Source: an uncultured Croceitalea sp.
Lineage (GTDB): Bacteria; Bacteroidota; Bacteroidia; Flavobacteriales; Flavobacteriaceae
DNA: 64,000 nt
Direction of reading: 5' to 3'
Assembly (NCBI GenBank): GCA_947499565.1
Contig: CANMOV010000002.1
Coordinates: 310,001-374,000, forward strand
The notes below the pieces were generated by a model, which ran no database searches, was not told the DNA's origin, and saw only the letters and a list, made by a program, of their open reading frames with translations. This document shows positions 1 through 7,270 of the stretch, in pieces (the first letter of the stretch is position 1; each line of letters opens with the position of its first letter). A program made the position numbers and the translations under genes.

Positions 1-213
1 GCTATGGCTGTTCAAAACATGTGGTTAGCAGCAACAGAATTAGGAATAGGTTCCTATTGGAGTTCTCCGGGATTAATAAAATATATAGATGAATTCTTTG
101 ATTTAAACAATGGAGAAAAATGTTTGGGCTTCTTCTATTTGGGCTACTCAGATGAGGAAATCACCCAAGGTGTACGTGAGCCTATCGCAGATAAAGTTGA
201 GTGGTTTACATAA
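1..213 (+). CDS. Nitroreductase family protein, C-terminal part (5' truncated by window)
   Basis: The reading frame is open from base 1, so the gene starts upstream of the window and only about 70 C-terminal residues are seen. The piece carries the late part of a nitroreductase-type FMN/NAD(P)H oxidoreductase: a helix with NMWLAATELGIGSYW, then an LGFFYLGYSD strand and a REPIADKVEW tail. This matches the usual end of small YdjA-like nitroreductases, in which the C-terminal strand completes the dimer. The FMN-binding N-terminus is outside the window, so substrate and exact subfamily cannot be judged. An internal ATG at 4 is not the real start. Confidence 0.75.
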   Translation, partial: AMAVQNMWLAATELGIGSYWSSPGLIKYIDEFFDLNNGEKCLGFFYLGYSDEEITQGVREPIADKVEWFT

Positions 214-222
214 TAGCAATGT

Positions 223-287
223 CACTTCGAGTGAATTTTTAGCGAAGTGATTAAAATTTATATCGAGAAGTCTCTTAGTTCTCGATA
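223..287. repeat. Intergenic inverted repeats
   Basis: Two perfect short inverted repeats lie in the gap between convergent genes. One is CACTTCG (223-229) with CGAAGTG (243-249). The other is TATCGAGAA (261-269) with TTCTCGATA (279-287). They may serve as a two-sided terminator. The first carries the CTTCGA core that recurs in other intergenic repeats of this window (3370-3398, 43207-43227, 16208-16228). Confidence 0.5.
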
Positions 288-342
288 CATTTTTCTTTTT
301 TTTCATAAAAAAGAAAATACTCGAACTGACAAAAGTACTTGT

Positions 343-855
343 CTAACCAAACGTAAATAATTCAGGACCATACTCTATAGCTTTCCAAATAAAAATCCCT
401 AGGTATATAATTGCAATAACGAACTTCATAAAAGTTCCTGTTAAAAATCCTAGGAAAGATCCAAATGCTGCTTTTAGAGCCGTTTTTTGATCTGCCTTAT
501 TGGATAGTTCTCCAACCAATGCCCCAATAAATGGCCAAATTATTATTCCAAAAGGTCCTAGAACTGGAAAAATTATAGCGACTAGTAAACCTATAATAGT
601 ACCTATCATACCCGCTTTACTGCCACCAAATTTTTTAGTGCCAACAGCAGGGATTATATAGTCTAAAATAAAAACAGCTATTGCTACCACTAAGGTTATT
701 CCCAATAACCACCAATCATCTGGTACTGCTTTAGTCAAGTAAAGTAAAAGTAAACCTACCCAGCTAATAGGTGGTCCAGGGAGTACTGGTAAAAAACTAC
801 CCAAAATGCCAATTAGCATTAACAGGAACCCAATAACAAGTAGTACAACATCCAT
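343..855 (-). CDS. DUF456 family integral membrane protein
   Basis: A 170-residue, almost wholly hydrophobic protein with about five predicted membrane segments. The first (residues 3-25) ends in a PVLPGPPISW loop, and two Gly-rich segments follow around 75-115. The GSFLPVLPGPP signature and the KFGGSKAGMIGTIIGLL segment are typical of DUF456. The function of the family is unknown. The gene is transcribed convergently to the nitroreductase gene and divergently from the lipoprotein gene at 1017. A possible -7 box (TAAATTTG on the minus strand, 878-885) lies about 25 bases before the start. Length is normal for the family. Confidence 0.8.
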   Translation of the reverse strand: MDVVLLVIGFLLMLIGILGSFLPVLPGPPISWVGLLLLYLTKAVPDDWWLLGITLVVAIAVFILDYIIPAVGTKKFGGSKAGMIGTIIGLLVAIIFPVLGPFGIIIWPFIGALVGELSNKADQKTALKAAFGSFLGFLTGTFMKFVIAIIYLGIFIWKAIEYGPELFTFG

Positions 856-1016
856 AGTATAATTTCTGTCTATTAGACAAATTTACATTGGTTTTGTTAC
901 AATAGGTAATGACAATCACATCATTTTTGAGCTAAAACAAACAAACATGAAATCCATTTTAACGCAGAGTAAATTCGCTTAAAAATCGTAGTTTTAGCCA
1001 AATTCTAAGGGCTCTC

Positions 1017-1496
1017 ATGCGTAAGTTATTGTTCTTATATCTTCTTGGGTTTTTATCTTCTTGTAACTACTTTCAATCACAAGAAAAACAAACCAATCAA
1101 TTAGTTAACGATAAGTTGTTAGCGATTGACTGGAATGATGTTGATGCATATCCACTATTTGAAGATTGTGATGAGAATGCAATCAAACAAGTGCAGAAAG
1201 ACTGTTTTCAAGAAAACATGTTAAAATACTTTTCTTCTGCATTTGGAGATATGGAGTTTGAGGTTGAAAATGATATTAACGATACCCTTTATATTGATTT
1301 TTTAATAGACGAGCATGGTTTTATGACGGTGCTGGAAATTCAAGAAAAAGACAATGTTAAAAAAGTGCTACCCCAATTAAAGGATGAACTTTCTAAAAGA
1401 TTAAACGATTTAACTACGGTTGCTCCTGCCCTTAAAAGAAGTACGCCAGTAAGTATAAAATTTAGATTACCACTCTTAATAAACACCACAAACTAA
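1017..1496 (+). CDS. Hypothetical lipoprotein
   Basis: 159 residues with a short hydrophobic leader ending in a lipobox-like LGFLSSC, so Cys16 is the likely lipidated residue after signal peptidase II cleavage. The mature part is acidic and contains an IDFLIDEHGFMTVLEI segment followed by a Lys-rich helix, a pattern like the energy-transducer/TonB-C-like region of many Bacteroidetes lipoproteins; this resemblance is weak. The stop is followed after one base by the TTG start of ruvC, so the two are probably cotranscribed. Function is not recognised. Confidence 0.65.
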   Translation: MRKLLFLYLLGFLSSCNYFQSQEKQTNQLVNDKLLAIDWNDVDAYPLFEDCDENAIKQVQKDCFQENMLKYFSSAFGDMEFEVENDINDTLYIDFLIDEHGFMTVLEIQEKDNVKKVLPQLKDELSKRLNDLTTVAPALKRSTPVSIKFRLPLLINTTN

Positions 1497-1497
1497 A

Positions 1498-2055
1498 TTG
1501 GCTAAAGAGAGAATCATATTAGGGATAGATCCTGGGACAACCATAATGGGTTTTGGAATCATTAAAGTGGTAAATAAAAAGATGGAGTTTATACAAATGA
1601 ATGAACTGCTTCTTAAAAAGTATAATGACCCTTATACCAAACTTAAACTTATTTTTGAGCGTACTATTGAGTTAATAGACACCTATCACCCAGATGAGAT
1701 TGCAATAGAAGCCCCTTTTTTTGGTAAAAATGTGCAGTCGATGCTTAAGTTAGGGCGTGCACAAGGGGTTGCAATGGCGGCTGGCTTATCTAGACAAATA
1801 CCAATAACGGAATACCTTCCCAAAAAAATAAAAATGGCAATTACAGGTAACGGAAATGCTAGTAAGGAGCAAGTTGCCAAAATGCTACAGGGAATGTTGG
1901 GACTAAAATCATTACCTAAAAATTTAGATAGTACAGATGGGTTAGCAGCTGCCGTTTGTCATTTTTACAATGAAGGTCGCGTTGAGGTTGGTAAATCTTA
2001 TACTGGCTGGGAAGCATTTGTAAAGCAGAATCAGAGTAAAATCAATAAACAATAA
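1498..2055 (+). CDS. ruvC: Crossover junction endodeoxyribonuclease RuvC
   Basis: RuvC cuts Holliday junctions in homologous recombination as a dimer, working with RuvA and RuvB. The 185-residue protein has the RNase H-like active site: Asp11 in GIDPG, Glu71 in IAIEAPFF, and Asp144/Asp147 in LDSTDGLAAAVCH. Length is close to the family norm (about 170-190). The start is TTG at 1498, because no ATG precedes the GIDPG strand and the previous stop ends at 1496. The gene is likely translated together with the upstream lipoprotein gene. ruvA and ruvB are not in the window. Confidence 0.95.
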   Translation: MAKERIILGIDPGTTIMGFGIIKVVNKKMEFIQMNELLLKKYNDPYTKLKLIFERTIELIDTYHPDEIAIEAPFFGKNVQSMLKLGRAQGVAMAAGLSRQIPITEYLPKKIKMAITGNGNASKEQVAKMLQGMLGLKSLPKNLDSTDGLAAAVCHFYNEGRVEVGKSYTGWEAFVKQNQSKINKQ

Positions 2056-2065
2056 ACAATTAGCA

Positions 2066-2175
2066 ATGAAGAAAAACCCTCTTGCTGATAAGTCTTATGA
2101 TTTTACTTTGAAGATGCAGATGAATTATCGAAGATTATGTTTTCAATTTTGAAAACTACCAGAATATCAAAGTAA
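2066..2175 (+). pseudogene. Remnant of a four-helix-bundle (S23-type) protein gene
   Basis: From 2066 an ATG frame reads MKKNPLADKSYDFTLK, the usual N-terminus of the Bacteroidetes four helix bundle proteins (compare the typical form DKSYxFALRI). In another frame 2113-2175 reads DADELSKIMFSILKTTRISK plus stop, which is the usual C-terminus of the same family. The roughly 80 residues in between are missing and the frames do not match, so this looks like an internally deleted, dead gene. These proteins normally have about 115-120 residues and are often encoded in 23S rRNA intervening sequences or as solitary genes. The assignment rests on remembered family sequence. Confidence 0.6.
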
Positions 2176-2201
2176 TTGTTTATTGTTAACTGAACATTGT
2201 C

Positions 2202-3335
2202 ATGGCAGGTATCTACATTCACATCCCTTTCTGTAAACAAGCCTGTCACTATTGTGATTTTCATTTTTCTACCCAAATGGGTAAAAAAGAGGTTATGGTG
2301 AATGCCCTTTTTAAGGAAATTGCACTTCGAAAAAATGAATTTAGAGGAGAAGTTGTAGAAACCATTTATTTTGGAGGAGGAACACCATCTGTTTTAGATA
2401 CTGTCGAAATAGAACGCTTAATAACATCTGTGTATGATAATTATCAAGTTATCGATAATCCAGAAATCACTCTGGAAGCCAATCCGGATGATTTATCGGA
2501 AGAAAAAATTAATCAATTAGCAGAAAGCCCAATTAATAGGCTGAGTATTGGGGTACAATCTTTTTTTGAAGAAGATTTGAAGTTGATGAATCGTGCGCAC
2601 AATGTTCAAGAGGCTGAAAACTGTATCCTTAAAGCTAAAAAATACTTTCAAAACATTTCGATCGACCTTATTTACGGAATGCCTAATATGACCAACAAGC
2701 GTTGGGAACAAAACATTCAAAAGGCAATTTCATTCCAGATTCCCCATATTTCCAGCTATGCTTTAACCGTAGAACCAAAAACTGCACTGGCAAATTTTGT
2801 AAAAAAGGGATTAGTAAAACCAGTTGAAGATGAGGTTGCCCAAGCCCATTTTACTGTTTTGAATGATACATTAACCAATGCTGGTTATAGTTGCTATGAG
2901 ATTTCTAACTTTGGAAAACCAGGCTATTTTTCTAAGAATAATTCTGCATACTGGCAGCAAAAAAAGTATATCGGTATTGGACCTTCTGCACATTCTTTTG
3001 ATGGTATAAGAAGAGGGTGGAATATTAATAATAATCCAAAATACCTGAAAGCAATTGAGAATAGTGAGCTTCCTATGGAGGTAGAAGTCTTATCAAAAAC
3101 AGATAAATACAACGAATATGTTATGACTGGTTTACGAACAATTTGGGGGGTTTCTTTATCTAAAATCGCTACAGCATATGGTAATAAATACAAGGATTAT
3201 CTTTTGCAACAGGCAGCTAAATATATTGAGCAGCACTTATTGTATATAGATAACGATACTTTACGAGCAACAAAAAAAGGCAAGTTTTTGGCAGATGGAA
3301 TCGCTTCGGATTTATTTATGCTGAATTTAAAGTAG
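2202..3335 (+). CDS. hemW: Radical SAM heme chaperone HemW (coproporphyrinogen III oxidase-like)
   Basis: 377 residues. The N-terminal IHIPFC motif continues as CxxxCxYC (Cys11, Cys15, Cys18), the 4Fe-4S/S-adenosylmethionine motif of radical SAM enzymes. GGGTPS, the SIGVQSF segment and a C-terminal HemN-like domain follow. HemW proteins carry heme and pass it to respiratory enzymes. They lack the extra residues of true HemN, and the CxxxCxYCDF form is typical of HemW. Length matches the HemW family (about 370-390). The gene stands alone, after the four-helix-bundle remnant and before a hairpin-rich spacer. Confidence 0.9.
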   Translation: MAGIYIHIPFCKQACHYCDFHFSTQMGKKEVMVNALFKEIALRKNEFRGEVVETIYFGGGTPSVLDTVEIERLITSVYDNYQVIDNPEITLEANPDDLSEEKINQLAESPINRLSIGVQSFFEEDLKLMNRAHNVQEAENCILKAKKYFQNISIDLIYGMPNMTNKRWEQNIQKAISFQIPHISSYALTVEPKTALANFVKKGLVKPVEDEVAQAHFTVLNDTLTNAGYSCYEISNFGKPGYFSKNNSAYWQQKKYIGIGPSAHSFDGIRRGWNINNNPKYLKAIENSELPMEVEVLSKTDKYNEYVMTGLRTIWGVSLSKIATAYGNKYKDYLLQQAAKYIEQHLLYIDNDTLRATKKGKFLADGIASDLFMLNLK

Positions 3336-3339
3336 TAAA

Positions 3340-3456
3340 TTGTCATTCCTGTATTTTTTTACCCAATTATGTCACACTGAGCTTGTCGAAGTGTCATAAA
3401 TGTTAAGAGTTGGAATCTTAACTATAATACATTCCTATTTATCTTTGGAATGACAA
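3340..3456. repeat. 117-bp nested inverted-repeat element
   Basis: The gap after hemW is bounded by TTGTCATTCC (3340-3349) and its exact complement GGAATGACAA (3447-3456). Inside it lies a second hairpin-prone core with GTCACACT and AGTGTCAT arms around GAGCTTGTCGA (3370-3398). The whole unit looks like a small non-coding, MITE-like or REP-like intergenic repeat. The GAGCTTGTCGAAG core has relatives elsewhere in this window. Confidence 0.6.
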
Positions 3457-3466
3457 AAAATTAATT

Positions 3467-4213
3467 TTGATTGCTACTATAAAATACAAGTCGGCTAGTT
3501 ATAAAATAGATTTAACCAATCCGTTGGATATTTCTATTCCGTTAAGAGGAGATGCATCTGATGTAAATGCATGGTATCTGGATGCACCTAAAATTCAACC
3601 ACATCAAGAAGATGGTTTTGTAGGTAAAGTATCAGAAGGGGCATGTGTAAATTTCAATAATATCTGGTTTAATCCACATTCACATATAACACACACAGAA
3701 TGCGTGGGTCATATTACCGAAGAATTTTATTCTGTGAATCAGAATTTAAATCAGTTCTTTTTTCTAGCCGAATTAATTACTGTAGCCCCAGAAAAGTATG
3801 AGGAAGATTTTGTGATTTCCAAAAAACAATTGCAATATGCATTGGGTAATAAAAAAAGAGAAGCACTAATTATTAGAACACTCCCTAATTTAGCGAATAA
3901 AAAAAGTACGCAATACTCGCATACTAATCCACCTTATTTGGTCGAAGAGGCTACAGTCTATTTAAGAGATAAAGGAATAGATCATTTGCTAATAGACCTA
4001 CCATCTGTAGATAAAGAAAAGGATGATGGGGTATTAGCTTCACATAATGCTTTTTGGGATACACAAGGTAATATTAGAACTGGAGCAACAATTACTGAGT
4101 TTATCTTTGTAGAAAACACAATTGAGGATGGAAAATATTTTTTAAACCTTCAAGTAGCTCCATTTGAGAATGATGCTAGTCCAAGCCGCCCCGTATTGTA
4201 TAAAATACTCTAG
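3467..4213 (+). CDS. Cyclase family protein (kynurenine formamidase-like hydrolase)
   Basis: 248 residues with the cyclase-family fold signature: an N-terminal PLDISIPL strand and a histidine-rich metal site HSHITHTE (residues 71-78), comparable to HxGTHxD in kynurenine formamidase. Later come LLIDLPSVD (the conserved Asp loop) and LASHNAFWD, the usual C-terminal His motif of the family. These are metal-dependent amidases/hydrolases. The true substrate cannot be told from sequence, and no kyn genes lie nearby. The start is TTG at 3467; no ATG fits before the conserved strand. The stop lies three bases from the end of the convergent gene. Confidence 0.75.
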   Translation: MIATIKYKSASYKIDLTNPLDISIPLRGDASDVNAWYLDAPKIQPHQEDGFVGKVSEGACVNFNNIWFNPHSHITHTECVGHITEEFYSVNQNLNQFFFLAELITVAPEKYEEDFVISKKQLQYALGNKKREALIIRTLPNLANKKSTQYSHTNPPYLVEEATVYLRDKGIDHLLIDLPSVDKEKDDGVLASHNAFWDTQGNIRTGATITEFIFVENTIEDGKYFLNLQVAPFENDASPSRPVLYKIL

Positions 4214-4216
4214 AAT

Positions 4217-4822
4217 TTAATTATGACTCCAATTGTCTGGGTCATCATTATCATTTGGTGAAAGACCTAGAATATCACCTTTGGTATTAACCCCCAAACC
4301 AACTACAGAGCGATTTACATAGTTAAAATAGCTTACTACTTGGTTTATTTCCAATATTTCCCCATCAGAAAAGCCTACTTTTCTAAGCGCTTCTATATGT
4401 TCTTGTGAGGTCTTATGAGCCTCTAGAGTTAGTCTTTTAGTATAATAAGCTCCAACAAGCCATTTAGCATCTAAATAATCTTCTAAGGCATCGTTTAATA
4501 TTGCGTTTTTATATTTTTTGGCTTCAATATCGTTATCCAATAATCTAGAAAATCCTGCAAAATGATGTTCAAAACAGTAATCGCATTTATTTAAATAACT
4601 GGCATAAACTCCAAGAGCTTCCAAATACCATTTTGGTAGTGAATTTCCCGAATGATGCAAGACACTTTTATAAAGACTCATATGCGCTGTTAAGGTGTGC
4701 GGTCTAAGGCTATGTATCGTAAGCACATTGTCTATAGTATCCTTAGGTCCTTTTATGCGGTTATATATTTTTTTTAATTGCCCAGTTGCTTTGCTATACG
4801 GAATGGTGTGTATCCAACTCAT
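4217..4822 (-). CDS. AhpD-like carboxymuconolactone decarboxylase family protein
   Basis: 201 residues, all-helical. The peroxidase motif appears as Glu69 with Cys80-x-x-Cys83 and His87 (KCDYCFEHH), the proton-relay and redox cysteine arrangement of AhpD. The N-terminus (GQLKKIYNRIKG) and the HSLRPHTLTAHM segment match uncharacterised peroxidase-related enzymes of this family. It probably acts as a small thiol peroxidase or reductant in the cytoplasm. It is convergent with the cyclase-family gene and the two ends are separated by three bases. No AhpC partner is seen nearby. Confidence 0.8.
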   Translation of the reverse strand: MSWIHTIPYSKATGQLKKIYNRIKGPKDTIDNVLTIHSLRPHTLTAHMSLYKSVLHHSGNSLPKWYLEALGVYASYLNKCDYCFEHHFAGFSRLLDNDIEAKKYKNAILNDALEDYLDAKWLVGAYYTKRLTLEAHKTSQEHIEALRKVGFSDGEILEINQVVSYFNYVNRSVVGLGVNTKGDILGLSPNDNDDPDNWSHN

Positions 4823-4876
4823 ATTTTTTCATTAGATTGTGAATCAATGTAAAAGTAACATGTATAATATTTAGTA

Positions 4877-5239
4877 ATGAGGATTTTAATCAAATTAGAA
4901 GAGTTTATGCTTCTACTTTTAGGCTTTTATCTTTTTATGTTAATGGATTTACCTTGGTGGTGGTTTTTTGCCTTACTGCTAACCCCGGATATTGGAATGT
5001 TAGGATATTTAGCCGGAAACAAAATAGGTGCTTATTCTTATAATTTGTTTCATCATAGAGGTTTAGCTGTTGTCCTTTATCTGATCGGAAGGAGTTATTT
5101 AAATTTACCAGCATTAGAACTAGTTGGAATTATTATTTTTTCACATGCCGCGATGGATAGGGTTTTTGGTTACGGTCTTAAGTACGAAAAAGGATTTAAA
5201 TTTACCCATTTGGGCGAAATAGGAAATAAGAATGGATAG
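4877..5239 (+). CDS. DUF4260 family membrane protein
   Basis: 120 residues with three to four hydrophobic segments and the DUF4260 hallmarks: an LLLTPDIGMLGYLAG loop, a YNLFHHRGLAV histidine pair, and a final HAAMDRVFGYGLKY motif. The family is small and of unknown function. The His/Asp residues near the membrane face suggest metal or lipid binding, but that is a guess. The gene is first in a tight run; its end overlaps the next gene by 8 bases (5232-5239), which implies translational coupling. Confidence 0.75.
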   Translation: MRILIKLEEFMLLLLGFYLFMLMDLPWWWFFALLLTPDIGMLGYLAGNKIGAYSYNLFHHRGLAVVLYLIGRSYLNLPALELVGIIIFSHAAMDRVFGYGLKYEKGFKFTHLGEIGNKNG

Positions 5240-5855
5240 TTTAGTTGAAGTGGTATTAGGACTCGTACTTGGTGCTATTCTAATGTACTGGCTCTATAGC
5301 ATGTTTACAAAAAAGAAACGTAGAGAACTAACAGAGCATCAATCCACAGTAATTTTAAATAGAATTAAGAGCGTTTGCAAATTGGTTTCTGTTGAAGGAG
5401 ATTTTGCTGAAATCTATAGATATGAAAATATTAAGGACGGATTTATGAGTATTTTGAGTAGCAAGAAAAAAGCACTTGTAGTAATTAATGCAAAAGCTCA
5501 AATAGGCTATGATCTTAAAAAAATAAAAATGTCTTCAGATAAGGAAAGAAAAAGAATAGTCCTTACCGAGTTTCCAGAGCCTGAAATTTTATCTATTGAA
5601 CCAGATATTCAGTTTTATGATGTAAAAAATGGGCTTTTTAATTCCTTTTCCCCAGATGATTTAACAAAGTTGAATCAAAATGCAAAAGAGCATATCCGAG
5701 AAAAAATTCCAGAAAGTGGTTTAATAGATACAGCAAAGAAAGAAGCCTTACAGGCAGTTCTTTTAATTGAAAATATAGTAGAAACTATAGGTTGGAAATT
5801 AGATTATTCTGCTTTAGAGATTAGTAATAGAGAAAAACAATTTTTAGAAAAGTAA
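5232..5855 (+). CDS. DUF4230 domain-containing protein, membrane-anchored
   Basis: 207 residues. One N-terminal membrane segment (about residues 3-24) is followed by KKKRR, giving a cytoplasm-side stop signal. The soluble part contains the DUF4230 pattern: KLVSVEGDFAEIYRYE, KKALVVINAKAQIGYDL and a C-terminal helix KKEALQAVLLIENIV. In this family the domain lies outside the membrane and its function is unknown. It overlaps the DUF4260 gene by 8 bases and is followed after 3 bases by the Dabb gene, so it sits in one operon. Confidence 0.75.
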   Translation: MDSLVEVVLGLVLGAILMYWLYSMFTKKKRRELTEHQSTVILNRIKSVCKLVSVEGDFAEIYRYENIKDGFMSILSSKKKALVVINAKAQIGYDLKKIKMSSDKERKRIVLTEFPEPEILSIEPDIQFYDVKNGLFNSFSPDDLTKLNQNAKEHIREKIPESGLIDTAKKEALQAVLLIENIVETIGWKLDYSALEISNREKQFLEK

Positions 5856-5858
5856 TAA

Positions 5859-6254
5859 ATGAAAAGAGTAATTTGCACTTTAGTAGTTCTTGGACTTTTA
5901 ACCACATCTTGCAATCAAAAAAATGATAACATGAAAACCTTTGATGCTGCTTTTGCGCATACAGTATATTTCTGGTTTAAAAACCCGGATAATCAAGAAC
6001 ATCGGAGAACTTTTGAGACTTCACTTCAGAAGTTTTTAACGAACTCGAAATACGCAAAAACTAATTTTATTGGTACGCCACCCAAAGCATCTAGGGATGT
6101 CGTTGATGGCTCATTTACCTACTCTTTAATTGTAACTTTTGAATCTGCAGAAGCACAGCAAAACTATCAAGAAGAGGAAGCGCATCTTATTTTTATTGAG
6201 GAATGCAAAGATTTTTGGGATAAAGTTGTTGTGTATGATTCTAATGGCATTTAA
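5859..6254 (+). CDS. Dabb-domain lipoprotein
   Basis: 131 residues. The leader ends in LLTTSC, so Cys18 is the likely lipidated residue and the protein is probably tethered to the envelope. The mature part reads FAHTVYFWFKNPDN, then a helix, then YSLIVTFESAEAQQNYQ and HLIFIEECKDFWDKVVVYD. That is the alternating beta/alpha layout of the stress-responsive A/B barrel (Dabb) domain, including the HTVYFW first strand. Dabb proteins form dimeric ferredoxin-like barrels; their ligand here is unknown. The gene belongs to the DUF4260-DUF4230 run. Confidence 0.75.
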   Translation: MKRVICTLVVLGLLTTSCNQKNDNMKTFDAAFAHTVYFWFKNPDNQEHRRTFETSLQKFLTNSKYAKTNFIGTPPKASRDVVDGSFTYSLIVTFESAEAQQNYQEEEAHLIFIEECKDFWDKVVVYDSNGI

Positions 6255-6259
6255 AAACT

Positions 6260-6805
6260 ATGTTGGTTTATAGAAACGCCAATAAGAATGATGTTGAATC
6301 TGTAGCGAAGTTGCATGCTAAAAGTTGGCAGGAAAACTATAAAGATTCATTTAGTCAAGATTTTTTAACTAATAAAGTCTATGAAGATAGAATTGCTGTT
6401 TGGACTTGGCGATTAGAAAATCCACAAAAAAATCAATCTGTAATTTTAGCGGAAGATAGCGGGCAACTGGTTGGGTTCATATGTGTTTATTTTGAGCATG
6501 ATAAGAATTATGGAACCTTGTTGGACAACCTTCATGTTAATTCTAAATCTAAAGGAAAAGGAATAGGAACAAACTTAATAAGTAGGATTGTTTCTGATAT
6601 GAAGACAAAAGGACTAACAACGGGATTATATCTTTGGGTTCTGGATAACAATATTTCGGCAATAAAATTTTATGAGAACTTAGGAGGTTTAATGATAGAG
6701 AAGGTTGAAGGAAGTGATATTGGAGATAAATCATTTTTAAAACTACGCTATTTTTGGGATAATATAATGCCCCTATCATCAAAAGTTGCGTCTAAAAAAA
6801 TATAA
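6260..6805 (+). CDS. GNAT family N-acetyltransferase
   Basis: 181 residues with the GNAT fold: the N-terminal YRNANKNDVESVAKLH strand-helix, a central LLDNLHVNSKSKGKGIG whose SKGKGIG (97-103) is the acetyl-CoA pyrophosphate loop, and NISAIKFYENLGG (130-142), the usual C-terminal motif. It transfers an acetyl group from acetyl-CoA to an unidentified amine. The gene lies in the tight run 4877-7168; its stop directly abuts the ATG of the next gene. Confidence 0.85.
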   Translation: MLVYRNANKNDVESVAKLHAKSWQENYKDSFSQDFLTNKVYEDRIAVWTWRLENPQKNQSVILAEDSGQLVGFICVYFEHDKNYGTLLDNLHVNSKSKGKGIGTNLISRIVSDMKTKGLTTGLYLWVLDNNISAIKFYENLGGLMIEKVEGSDIGDKSFLKLRYFWDNIMPLSSKVASKKI

Positions 6806-7168
6806 ATGAATATTGAGGAATTTAGAACATATTGCATAACTAAAAAGGGAGTGACAGAAGAATTTCCTTTTGATGAACATACACTAGTTTTTAAAGTAAT
6901 GGGCAAAATGTTTGCGCTTATGGCATTAGAACGGAAACCTCCTCAAGCTAATCTTAAATGTGACCCTGAAAAAGCCCTTACACTTAGAGAAGAATATGAT
7001 GGTGTAATTATTCCAGGCTACCATATGAGCAAAAAGCATTGGAATACGCTTTATTTAGAACAATTAGCCCCAGCTTTTATAAAAGAACAAATAGACCATT
7101 CTTATGACCTAGTAGTGAATGGTTTAACCAAAAAACTTAAAGAAGAATTGAGGAATCTCACCCTGTAA
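6806..7168 (+). CDS. MmcQ/YjbR family DNA-binding-fold protein
   Basis: 120 residues. The pattern FPFDEHTLVFKVMGKMFAL, then LKCDPEKALTLREEYDGVIIPGYHMSKKHWNTLYLE, is the CyaY-like/YjbR fold as found in MmcQ proteins. The family is called DNA-binding from the fold, but its role is not settled. The gene begins at the base after the GNAT stop and closes the run of small genes starting at 4877. About 100 bases without a gene follow. Confidence 0.8.
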   Translation: MNIEEFRTYCITKKGVTEEFPFDEHTLVFKVMGKMFALMALERKPPQANLKCDPEKALTLREEYDGVIIPGYHMSKKHWNTLYLEQLAPAFIKEQIDHSYDLVVNGLTKKLKEELRNLTL

Positions 7169-7225
7169 AGAAAACCTTAGTTTCATATTAATGAGTGTTC
7201 TTTAAAATACCATACAATCAAAATC

Positions 7226-7253
7226 TTGTAGAACCATTGAATACCTATCTTTG
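7226..7253 (+). promoter_or_regulatory. Candidate Bacteroidetes promoter for the MutS-like gene
   Basis: TATCTTTG (7246-7253) fits the TAnnTTTG -7 box. A TTG (7226-7228) lies 17 bases upstream, slightly closer than the usual 19-21. The start codon follows at 7271. Read from sequence only. Confidence 0.45.
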
Positions 7254-7270
7254 AATTTTTTAAAGAAGCA

